Shown here: piece by piece, positions 1 to 12,000 of the stretch
Numbering within the stretch: the first letter of the stretch is position 1
Layout of the letters: each line of letters begins with the position of its first letter
Assembly (NCBI RefSeq): GCF_963082655.1
Contig: NC_081553.1
Location: 21,658,479 to 21,722,478 of the forward strand
DNA length: 64,000 nucleotides
Reading direction: 5' to 3'
Origin: Stomoxys calcitrans
Taxonomy: Eukaryota; Arthropoda; Insecta; Diptera; Muscidae
Notes under the pieces: generated by a model
What the model saw: the letters and a program-made list of their open reading frames with translations, nothing else
The model's database searches: none
Told to the model about the DNA's origin: nothing
Translations under genes and position numbers: made by a program

Positions 1-1
1 C

Positions 2-3000
2 ATGAATTTCATGGTTGTATTCCTAATTGTTATTCTATTACCTGGATTACCGCCACGTACCACCTTTCCATTCAAGGAATTCACGTAAGTATTGCTGATG
101 AGATAAAGACAAGAAAGATATACAATGCCTTGTTTTGGGAATCCATTGTAGAGTACCAAATCCCAGACCTTTAACTGGAGCTCTTGAGCCCAATTATCAT
201 TTGGAAGGAGCGGAACGTTTGCTGGAGGGTCGTGTTTATGGCCCAGAATGTTTGATAGCAAAAAATCGAGATATTTACATGGGCATTCATGGCGGTGAGG
301 TTATTAAAATAAATGCCGGTCATATTACACATGTCACTAAATTGGGACAACCTTGCGGTAGGTAACAAAGTCATTGGGATTGGAATGCATATATTGGTTT
401 CTTTTTTCTCTTTCCACAGAGGACATAACCGAGGAATCTCGCTGTGGTCGACCTCTGGGCATGGTCTTCGATACACAGGGCAATAATTTGCTTATAGCCG
501 ATGCCTATTATGGCATTTGGCAGGTTGACCTGGGAACGCACAAAAAGAAACTTCTAGTTTCACCACAACAAGTACTGCCCGGCAAAGGTGTTGATCGCCC
601 TGCCAAAGTTTTCAACGATGTGGCTGTAGATAAACAAGGCACCATTTACTTTACCGATTCCACCTCTGATTTTGGACTACAAGATTTGGTCTTTGCCTCA
701 TTTGCTAATCCCTCCGGACGGTGAGTAATGTTTTAATTATTTTCCTTTGGCTTGGTTTTCTCTGTCTCTCTCGCGGCATTTCAGTGACTAGAATGGTCTT
801 TGCTGCTGTCTAATTCTTGTTCAGCGTTATTTTCTTTGGCTTTGTTTGTTTTGTTTTTTGTTTTTTTTTTGTATACGCTTCGTTGCTTTGTTCTAAGCTT
901 TGTGTTTGAACAAGTTATGGGCAAGCGGCGGGGAGTTTGGTGGAACAAATGCTGGTTAAGATCTAGCTTCTTTGGTTTTTTGTGGGTCTATCGATTAGAT
1001 AACCTTGTCTTTTAACATTCAATAGGTAAGCACTTTTTTCAAATGCATAAGTCTACAAAAAGTGTTTTTTGGGGAGCATTTTATTTTCGAATAGTGGTAG
1101 TCACCATGATTATACATACATGATGTTTGCTTTGATAGTCAAAGCAAAGCAACTGCAAACGCTGGTGAATGATTATGATGGATGATAAAGGTATGATAAA
1201 TTATGATGAAGCATAGGCCTAGAATGGAAATTTACACCTAATCTTGATGGCAATGAAATTTTATAAGAAAATAGAAAATAGATCTGTTTAAGGTCATTCC
1301 GTATAGAAAGCAAAGGGCATAAAATCTTATTGTCTATGATTTATTTTAAATATTTACCCGTAAAATGTGCTTGCAAGTGATGATAAAGAATTTATACTTC
1401 TTCAGCTTTCATACACTTTCATACCCGGGCAGTTGTGATTATTTATTTGCATACGATTTAAATCCTAATGATAGTTAATATGCACTCAACTTGAGTGCAT
1501 ATTAACATATAATGAGATCATCCACAGATGTAAGGCGTAATTATCGATTGTGTAATTTTCCCTTATTGGTATCGACGTTGTTAGCTATAATGCCAAAAGT
1601 TGTAACTATATAAATTATTACCATCATCTACAGATGTAAGACATAATTATCGATTGTGTAATTTTCCCTTATTGGTATCGACTTTGTTAGCTAAAATGCC
1701 AAAAGTTGTAACAATAAAAATCTGTACCGTTATTTTTAATTAAGAGGCAAAAATATAGCAATCACTGTCAAAATTTAAATTTTCGGCAGAGTGTAATTTT
1801 CCCTTATTGGTATCGACTTTGTTAGCTAAAATGCCAAAAGTTGTAACAATATAAATTATTACCATCATCTACAGATATAAGACGTAATTATCGATTGTAT
1901 AATTTTCACTAACAAAGTCGATACCAATATCGACTTTTTTAGCTAAAATGCCAAAAGTTGTAACAATAAAAATTTGTATCGTTAGTTTTAATTAAGAGGC
2001 AAAAATGAAGCAATCACTGTCAAAATTGAAATTTTCAGCAGAGTGGATCAAAAAAAAAAAGTTCGACTTGGGCTGCCCTAATTCTTTTTCAGTTTTCTTC
2101 AGTGAAGTTTCCATAATCAAAACAGCTAATGGGTCGATTATAGACTGCAACTCTACTGCAGTTGTGTTGCCAGTTAATAAAACCTTGATATAAAAATTTG
2201 TATAATGTTGGAAATTTTTGTTAAGTGCAGTCAATATCAGTATTTTGAACATTCAGCTACTAAGTAAATTGTAAAAAAGTAAGCAATTCAAAAAAGAAAT
2301 GAAAATTATCATTAAAAATTTGCCAGTTGGCAACTAGAGCTGGCAAAATATATTGGGTTGCCCAAAAAGTAATTGCGGATTTTTCATATAGTCGACGTTG
2401 ACAAATTTTTTCAACGGCTTGTGACTCTGTAATTGCATTCTTTCTTCTGTCAGTTATCAGCTGTTACTTTTAGCTTGCTTTAGGAAAAAATTGTAAAAAA
2501 TGTATATTTGATTAAAATTCATTCTAAGATTTATTAAAAATTCATTTACTTTCTTTAAAAAAATCCGCAATTACTTTTTGGGCAACCCAATAGATAGATG
2601 GCACTATCGGTATTTATTTTTTTTTTTTGACTGAACATCGATTGATATCTCTCCGATGGATACTATCGCAAAAGTTAAATTTTTTTGAAAAACTAAACAA
2701 AAATAAGCTATCCGACACTAAATGTATCTTTTAAGATAAATTGCTCATATAGAGGGTGCAAGTTTCATCCGATTAGGCTAACATTTTGTACAATGATTTC
2801 TCTCATGACTTCCAACTGACTTCATTAACCTTGGTTTTATTTGGCCTGTGTATTAATATTGCTTAAATATACAGATTTTTATACCCTCCACCATAGGATG
2901 GGGGTATACTAATTTCGTCATTCTGTTTGTAACTACTCGAAATATTCGTCTAAGACCCCATAAAGTATATATATTCTTGATCGTCGCGACATTTTATGTC

Positions 3001-6000
3001 GATCTAGCCATGTCCGTCCGTCCGTTCGTCGAAAGCACGCTAACTTTCGAAGGAGTAAAGCTAGCCGCTTGAAATTTTGCACAAATACTTCTTATTAGTG
3101 TAGGTCGGTTAGTATTGTAAATGGACCATATCGGTCCATGTTTTGATATAGCTGCCATATAAACCGATCTTGGATCTTGACTCCTTGAGCCACTACAGGG
3201 CGCAATTCTTATCCGATTGGAATGACATTTTGCACGAAGTGTTTTGGTTATGATATCCAACGACTGTGCCAAGTATGGTTCAAATCGGTCCAAAACCTGA
3301 TATAGCTGCCATATAAACAGATCTTAGGTCTTGACTTCTTGAGCCTCTAGAGTGCGCAATTCTTATCCGATTGATTACATTTTGCACGAAGTGTTTTGGT
3401 TATGATATCCAACAACTGTGCCAAGTATGGCTCAAATCGGTCCATAACCTGATATAGCTGCCATATAAACCGATCTTAGGTCTTGATTTCTTGAGCCTCT
3501 AGACGGCACAATTATCGTCCGATTTGACTGAAATTTTGCAGCGTAGTATTTTGGTGTCACTTCCAACAACTGTGCTAAGTATGATTTAAATCGGTTCATA
3601 ATCCGGTATAGCTGCCATATAAACCGATCATGGATCTTGACTTCTTGAGCCTCTAGAGGGCGCAATTCTCGTCCGATTTGACTAAAATTTTGCAACGTAG
3701 TATTTTGGTATCACTTCCAACAACTGTGCTAAGTATGATTTAAATCGGTTCATAATCTGGCATAGCTGTCATATAAACCGATCTTGGATCTTGACTTCTT
3801 GAGCCAATAGAGCGCGCAATTTTCATCCGATTTGGCTGAAATTTGGCATGAGGTGTTTTGTTATGACTTCCAATAACTGTGCCAAGATTGACTCAAATCG
3901 GTGCATAATCTGGTATAGCTGCCATGTAAACCGATCTAGGATCTCGATTTCTTGAGCCTCTAGAGGGCGCAATTCTCATCCGATTTGGCTGAAATTTTCC
4001 ACAACGGCTTCTCTCATGACCTTCAACATACGTGTCTAATATGGTGTGACTCGATCAATAGCTTGATACAGCTCCCATATAAACCGATCTCCCGATTTTG
4101 CTTCTTGAGCCCCTACAAGGCGCAATTCTTATCCGAATGAACTTTGCACTTACTTGTTACTTCTTATTTTCATTTGAAATATGAGAAATTAACGATAATA
4201 TTGACACTATCCATATTTATTATTAAAACTATCAAAAATATCGAATGTTGCCATTATCGATAGTTTGCCATCTCTATTGGCAACGTAACTGAAGTTGGTT
4301 TGCTATCCATTATGGACACCTAAATTTCAGCTGCACGAACTTTTTTTGTTTTTTTTTGAAAAAAAAGGATTTTTGGTCCCTTTTTGGAAACAGGATTAAA
4401 AATTCTTTTAAATTGGTATTGGCATATCAAATTTTTGTTAAAAAATGTTCCTATTATAGTCCCCTGAATACACCAAATTCCAAAACTTAACATAAACGAC
4501 GAAAATCAGTAAAACGGAAAACACAATTCAAGGATAAAGTCGTCAGTTATAGAAAACGCCTTCGATAGGCTTATGAACTCAAATCAAGGGATTGGTTCAT
4601 ATGGGAGCTATAACCGATTGTTTACCGATTTCGACCATACTTGGGGGAGTTTTTAAAAGTCATTGTGCAAAATTTTAGCCTAATCGGATAATAATCGCCC
4701 CCTCTTGAGGCTCTAGATGTTAAATCGGGAGATCGGTTTATATAGGAGCTATATCAGCTTTTAGACCGATTTGGGTCGCAATTGTGGCAGTTATTGTGTT
4801 TCTTAACAAAAGTCATCATGCAAAATTTCAAACAAATCGGGTACCAATTGCGAATTCTGGAGGCTTGAAAAATTAAATCAGGAGATCGGTTTATATGGGA
4901 GCTATATTAGGTTGTAGACCGATTTGGCACTTTCTCCATTTTTTCCTATAATACACTTAAATATAGCTCTGTGCAAGTTTTAGAGCTTATGTTAACCCTT
5001 ACTATTCATTTTACATCAAATACAGAAGAGGCAATACTGCGTGAGAATAGTTTTGCCGCTATCACCGAACACGCTAGACAATGTCTCAAACAGGACACAT
5101 TGAATATACCTATATGGTCAGTTATATCATATATTGTTTTGCTTTTTATACCCACCACCATTCCGTTTGCAACACATCGAAATATCCATTTCCGACCCTA
5201 TAAAGTATATATATTCTTAATCCGCTTTAAAATCTAAGACGATCTAGCCATATCCGTCCGTCTGTCTGTTGAAATGATGCTACAGTCTTTAAAAATAGAG
5301 ATTTTGAGCTGAAACTGCACAGATTCTTTTTTTGTTCATAAGCAGGTTAAGTTCGAAGATGGACTATATCGGACTATATCTTGATCTTGATATGGCCCCC
5401 AAATAGACAGATCCGCCGATTAAGGGTCTTAGGCCCATAAAAGCCACATTTATTATACGATTTCGCTTCAATTTGGGACAATGATTTGTGTTAGGCCACT
5501 CGACATACTTCTGCAATATGGCACAGATCGGTGCAGATTTGGATATAGCTGCCATATAGAGCGATCTCTCGATTTAAGGTTTGGGGGCCCATAAAAGGCA
5601 CATTTATTGTCCGATCTCGCCGAAATTTGGGATAGTGAGTTAAGTTAAGCCCACCGACATACTTCTGCAATATGGCACAGATCGGTGCAGATTTGGACAA
5701 AGCTGCTATACAGACCGATCTCTCAATTTAAGGTTTAGTCCATAAAAGGCCCATTTATTGTCCGATGTCGCCGATGTGTGTTAGGACCTTCGAAAATCTT
5801 CTTCAATTTGGCCTAAATCGGTCCAGATTAGAATATAGCTGCCATATATGGGCCCATAAAAGGCGCATTTAGTGTCCGATGTCGCCGAAATTTGGGACAC
5901 TGAGTTGTGTTAGGACTTTCGACAATCTTCTTCAATTTGGCCTAGATCGGTCCAGATTAGAATATAGCTGCCATATAGACCGATCTCTCGATTTAAGTTT

Positions 6001-9000
6001 TTGGGCCCATAAAAGGTGCATTTATTGTCCGATGTCGCCGACATTGGTGACAGTGAGTTGTTTTGGGCCCTTCGACATTCTTCTACAATATGGCTCACAT
6101 CGGTCCAGGTTTGGATATAGCTGCCATATAGACCGATCTCTCGATTTAAGGTTTTGGGGCCATAAAAGGCGCATTTATTGCCCGATTTCGCCGAAATTTG
6201 TGACATTGAGTAGTGTTAGGCTCTTCGACAGTTTTCTGCAACTTGGCCTAAATCAGTCCAGATTTGGATATAGCTGCCATATAGACCGATATCTCGATTT
6301 AAAGTCTTGGCCCCATAATAGGCGCACTCATAATCCGATTTCACTGAAATTTGACGCAGTGATTTTTGCTAGGTTTTTCGCCATCCGTGTCCTATATGGT
6401 TTAAATCGGTATATATTTGGATATAGCTGCCAAAAAGACCAATATTTTGTTCTACAAAATTGAACAGAGACTTATATTTATTAGATCATTCATTGTCCGT
6501 GCCGAATTTGAGTGCATAAGTTATCCAATTTTCACCGGATTGTGACGAAAGGGGGTTTACATATATACCCGAAGTGGTGGCTATCCAAAGTTCGGCCCGG
6601 CCGAACTTAATGCCTTTTTACTTGTTTTACAGCTGAGTCGGAATGTCGTGCCGCAGTACGGCACCTCTTTGGGGAGAGGATTTAACATGGCATAGTATCT
6701 CACAAAAGTCTCCAGCCTTGAGATAGGTTAGAGTGGCAGATCTTTGCAGTAGCGATAGACCAAGGCCTCTGATGGGAATCCAACCCACGACTCACGCTCT
6801 GGCAATTCGACTACGCTGACAACTCTGCTACCAGGGCGCCTAAAAGAGGGGATAACCATGACTGGAAAGTTTTCCTTATGTTCTCGCCAGGACTAGATTC
6901 CAAGCGTTCAGTTGTCTTAGACGGACATGCTAAACTCTGCGCTATGGTGGTCTTCATATCCAAAGTTACAAACAGTTGAATCCTTAGCACTTACCCATTG
7001 GTCACTTGATGAAAAATATACCAAAATTACTTTCCAAACTCCTACAATTCAACACTCTGATTCCTCAAGGCGTCACTATTATATGCGGACGTTTGCAACT
7101 TAATGGTTTGAGGAGCCCATGTTGACCATATGCACCGTACGTTGTATGTTTGCCTTTTTTTGGCAAGGAATTTAAAGCTATGACCAATATCAAGATCCCA
7201 GATCGGTTTATATGGCAGCTATACCAGGTTATTTATCGATTTGCGCCATAATAAGCGCAGTTGTTGGAAATCATGAGATGAGAATTACGTCCTCCAGCGG
7301 CTCAAGAAGTCATGATCCAAGATCGGTTTATATGGCAGCTATATCAGGTTATGAACCGATTTAGACCATGCTTAGCACTGTTGTTGTAAGTAATACCAAA
7401 ATACCGCGTGCACAATTTCAGTCATATCGGACGAGAATTGCGCCCTCTAGAGGTTCAAGAAGTCAAGACCCAAGATCGGTTTATATGGCAGCTATACCAG
7501 GTTATGTACTGATTTGCGCCATACTAAGCACTGCTGTTGGAAGTCATAACAAAACAACTCATGCAAAAATTACAGCCAAATCGTATAAAAATTGGGCCCT
7601 CTAAAAGCTGAAAAAGTCAAGATCCCAGATCGGTTTATATGGTAGCTATATCAGGTTATGAACCGATTTTGAGCCATATTTACCACACTTGTCGGAAGTG
7701 ATACCAAAACAATGCGTGTAAAATTTCAGTTAAATCGGAAGAGAATTGCGTACTAGACTCAAAAAGTCAAGACCCAAGATCGGTTTATATGGCAGCTATA
7801 TCAAAACGTGGACCGATTTGACCCATTTACAATCCCAACCGTTGTATGTACCGGATTGACCCAATGAATTCCTTCATCGGCAAGGGCTGCCGCCTCAGTG
7901 TACCACACACTGCTACTGCAACAACAACAAAGAACTCGACAAATGCTTTCCATGGTGGAGGGTATATAAGATTCGGCCCGGTCGAACTTAGTACGCTCTT
8001 ACTTTTTTTAAACTTCAATGACATTTTCTCTAAAGCCAAAAATTCAATGAAATTTTAAATAAAGATAAAATTTCAATGAACTAGAGACAAAATTTTAGTA
8101 AAATTTTCTCTACATCCAAATTTCAATGAAACTTTCAACTTTGCTTTCTATGTTCGTAGTACCAAGTACTTTGAATGGACGGACAGAGGTTCTACGTTGT
8201 TGTTGTAGCCACATCTTCATGTGGAGGTGGCGATCCTCGTCAAGCTCGTTTCGGTCCAAAGGACCGATCGCCGCGGGCATAGGACGGCCATTGGTCATTT
8301 AAAGGTGCCAATAACCCGCCTTGTCATATGGAGCTTCATAGGCACTCAGTATTTGTGCAAGAGCCAGTGCCGCCCGGCCTCTCACTGAGACTCTCCGCTT
8401 CATACCAATAATTGTCCGCGACTGCTGCTGCAGCTACTCCGTATGGAGCATCCACTATCCGCAACCTATGGACGGGCCCGGTATCTCGCAGCTAACCTCG
8501 TGACAGCAACGAACACCACACAGGGCGGACTTCATTGTTCCAGCCCGTGTGATGCTCACAGCTATTCCGTGCCGGGCGGAGGTTCTATGTTAAGATGGAG
8601 CCTTCCCATCCACTTTCAACATTTTTGAGAAACGTTTTAATCATTTTGATCAACAAACCGCACATTTAAGAATTTTTCAGTGGCTCAAGCACAAATGTTT
8701 GTGGTTTGCCTACAAGACGATTCTCTCCCTCTCTCTCTCCATCGTGCCAAATGTTTTCCTTGTCATAATGGTTTGTAAGAGAGTTTAACTTAAATTGAGC
8801 TCTTTGTGGTTTTTATTATCGACTATCAGAATGCAATGCAGCCTTAAACCTAAATGGCCTCACAAAAACTCTCTCCTCTAGGTCCGCTTTCAATGAGTCA
8901 TTACAAGAAAAAACTGAATCTATGTTTAGAACTCTATAGCAAGAAAAAAGAACTCGAAAACCAACAGTTCTTAATCATTAGCCTCATAAAGTGCAAATCT

Positions 9001-12000
9001 AGATTTCTGCTTCATATTTCATTGGATAAAAGAAAATTTAATACAGAAGGAATTAAAAAAACACAATGAATTCCTATGTACGGGCTTTATATGATTTTCG
9101 TGGGGACCCTGGCCAACCGGAGCTCTCCATTGATGCTGGTGAAGTGCTGCAGATAACTCGAACTGATGTGGGTGAGGGCTGGTGGGAAGGTCAAAACTCT
9201 AGAGGTGATGTGGGTCGCTTTCCAGAGGCCTACGTTGAGGTTATGTCAGCAGCAGATGTAAAACACACTCAAAGTTGTGGTGGCGAAACTTATTCAGCGC
9301 CACTGGATGCCGTAACAAAAGCCAGCTCTAGATGGGATGATGACGATACTGAAGATGATGATATATACACACCCATCGAACAGCCTGATGAGGTTCCCAA
9401 AAAAAGTGAAAGACGTAAACCTTCCCTGGTTGGAGGTGATGATATTCTACTGCCGCCAACACTACCCGACATGGATGACCCTGCGGCCAACGCAAAACTG
9501 ACAAGGAAAACTAGCATGTTTGGCAAAAGGGCTGAGCCATTTATTCTTGGCCATGGCAACAAAAACCAACTCCTGGACAACGAATTGATCTATATTGTGC
9601 CTTTTGCTGAGCAGTATTTCCAATGGAAAAGCAGTGATCAATTTTATTCCGTAGTGGTGGCAAGCCCCAAGAAAGAGACCAAGTTCAAGGGCATGAAGAG
9701 TTTTGTAGCCTATCAGCTGACACCAAGCTTTAACAATGTATCGGTGTCACGTCGTTTCAAGCATTTTGTTTGGTTACACCAGAGATTGCTGGAGAAGTTT
9801 GTCTTGATTCCCATTCCACCGCTGCCCGATAAGCAAGTGTCGGGCAGGTATGAGGATCAATTTGTGGAGCATCGTCGTGTACAGCTGCAGGAGTTTGTGG
9901 ATTGGATATGCCGTCATCCGGTTTTGTCCAAATGTGAGGTATGGTTCCACTTTCTAACCTGCACCGATGACAGTGTCTGGAAACAGGGCAAACGAAAGGC
10001 CGAACGTGATCCCTATGTGGGCATATCATATTGCTGGGCCATATCGCCGCCTGAAAAACAATTGCTAGCCTCCTATGTGGATTCCCAAATCGACAACTGG
10101 TCCCAGTTTATACAAGCAATGGATGGTTCGGTGCGTAATTTGCTCGCCATCTCCAGTGATGTCAGCAAACGATATCAGAATCAATGCCGCAAAGAATTTC
10201 AGCGTGTGGCCTTTGCTATCCATCAGTTTTCCAGATCAATTGCCATGGACGAAGAAAGGCAACCTCCGCCAGAGACGGACAAATCTCTGGCAATGTGCAT
10301 TTCCAGCATAGGCGATACCTATGCGGCAATTGCTAAGGATTTCGGGGAACAACCCAAACTAGATTGGGTACCATTCGCCGATAAGTTACAAATTTACCGC
10401 AGTGTGTTGAACTCCTTTCCGGATATACTAACCACACACAAGGGAGCTTTGCAAAAGCGTCATGAATGCGAACGTCTGACGGCCGAACAAAAAATGACCC
10501 CCACTCAAATGATTGATGTCAATCGTCGTACAGATGTCATAACATATGCGGTTATAGCCGAAATGTCTCACTTTCGTAAGCAACGGGAGACGCATTTCAA
10601 GGATACTCTCAAAACCTTGATTGAGGAACAAATGAAGTTCTATAATGGTTTGATTTCTAAGTTGCAGGATGCTTATGCTAAATTTGATTGAGGGCCAATT
10701 TCGAATGTGCATTGTAACTAAAGGCCTGATGTTTGGAAGTTGTAAAGAATTATTTTGATAAATAAATTCACACTTATGTTCAGAAATTACTTCCGTTAGA
10801 AGAAAAAAATTTAAGTAAAAATTTGAAGACATTTTGTCAATCCCATGGCAGCCGGTTGATCGTCGTCGTTGTTGTAGCAGTGTTGTACACTCAGGCGGCA
10901 GCCCCTGCCGATGGAGAACTCCATCGTGTCAATCCGGGACGTACAACCGGCTGCCATGGGTTTGAGCGGGTTGGTATGCACGAAATCACGCTACAAATTT
11001 TTAAAAATTTATATATTAAGCTGAAACTTTGCACACATCGTTTTCTTGCCATAGACAGGCTATATTTGAAAATGGACTATATCGGACTATACCTTGATTT
11101 ATATCCCTTATAGACTGATCTTCCAATAAGACTTCTTGAGGTCATAAAAGACGGTTTATTTTTCGATCCGATTTCGCTGATTTTTGGCACAGTCACATAT
11201 TGTTTTTGTTCTAGCTGTTTATTGTGTTCTATATTTCATCTGCTTGATTCTGTTGAGTGTCAAGACTCAGGAACTCTGCAACTGAAAGTATATATATTTC
11301 GGATCGTAGTAAAATACTAAGGCGATTTAACGATGTCCGTGTGTCTGTCCGTCCGTCTGTTGTAATCACTCTACAGCTTTCAAAAATTAAGATATTGAGC
11401 CTAAATTTGGCACAGATACGACTATTTGGTGCACGCTGGTTAAGTTTTTGAACGGGCCAAATCAGACCATATTTGAATATAGCTGCTATATAGACCGATC
11501 TGTCAATAAAGTGTCTAATGCCCATAAATACTTTATTTTTTATCCGATTTCGCTGAAATATTAAACAGTGAGTAGTTTAAGGCTTCCCGACAACTTATCG
11601 GACTATATTTAGATATAGCTACCATATAGACCGATCTCCCAATAAAGAGTCTGAAGCCCATAAAAGCTTCATTTATTACCCGATTTCGCTGATATTTAAA
11701 ACAGTGGGTTATTGTAAGCCTCCCGACTTACTTTAATTGGCTATGACAGAATATTTGTTCCACTAGCCGAACGTAGAATAGCTTTCCAAGCGCCTCGATC
11801 TTCTGCGCTCATTCTAAAATCTCTGACACCAAGTTTCGAGGTGTCTCCCACAACTTGATCTTTCCATCGGGCTTTTGGTCTTCCCGGTTTGCGTGTACCA
11901 CCGTGTTTGCCTTCAAAAGACTTCTTTGCTGGAGCTTTTTCATCCATTCTGACAACATGACCTAGCCAACGCAGCCGTTGTATTTTGATGCGTGTAACTA

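Larger units (their letters stand above)
2335..4276 (+). mobile_element. non-autonomous hAT-type DNA element, copy 1 (with nested MITE and FamB array)
   Basis: Begins TAGAGCTGGCAAAATAT and ends ATCGATAGTTTGCCATCTCTA, which are imperfect terminal inverted repeats. It is flanked by a perfect 8-bp direct repeat TTGGCAAC at 2327-2334 and 4277-4284. An 8-bp duplication and TAGAG-type ends are the hAT signature. No transposase frame is visible inside. The interior holds a mariner-like MITE near the left end and a FamB tandem array from about 2876 to 4165. The same end sequences and interior layout recur, inverted, at 25335-26780. Confidence 0.85.

Noticed and set aside
2327..4284. Helitron classification for the hAT/FamB composite
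   Set aside because: The perfect 8-bp target duplications and inverted ends are incompatible with Helitron insertion. The FamB part alone remains undecided.
5879..6463. A 194-codon + strand frame with repeated [13 protein letters not shown] peptides
   Set aside because: It follows the ~170-bp FamA units, whose length happens to keep phase. The same peptides appear in every FamA copy on either strand, so it is a repeat artefact.
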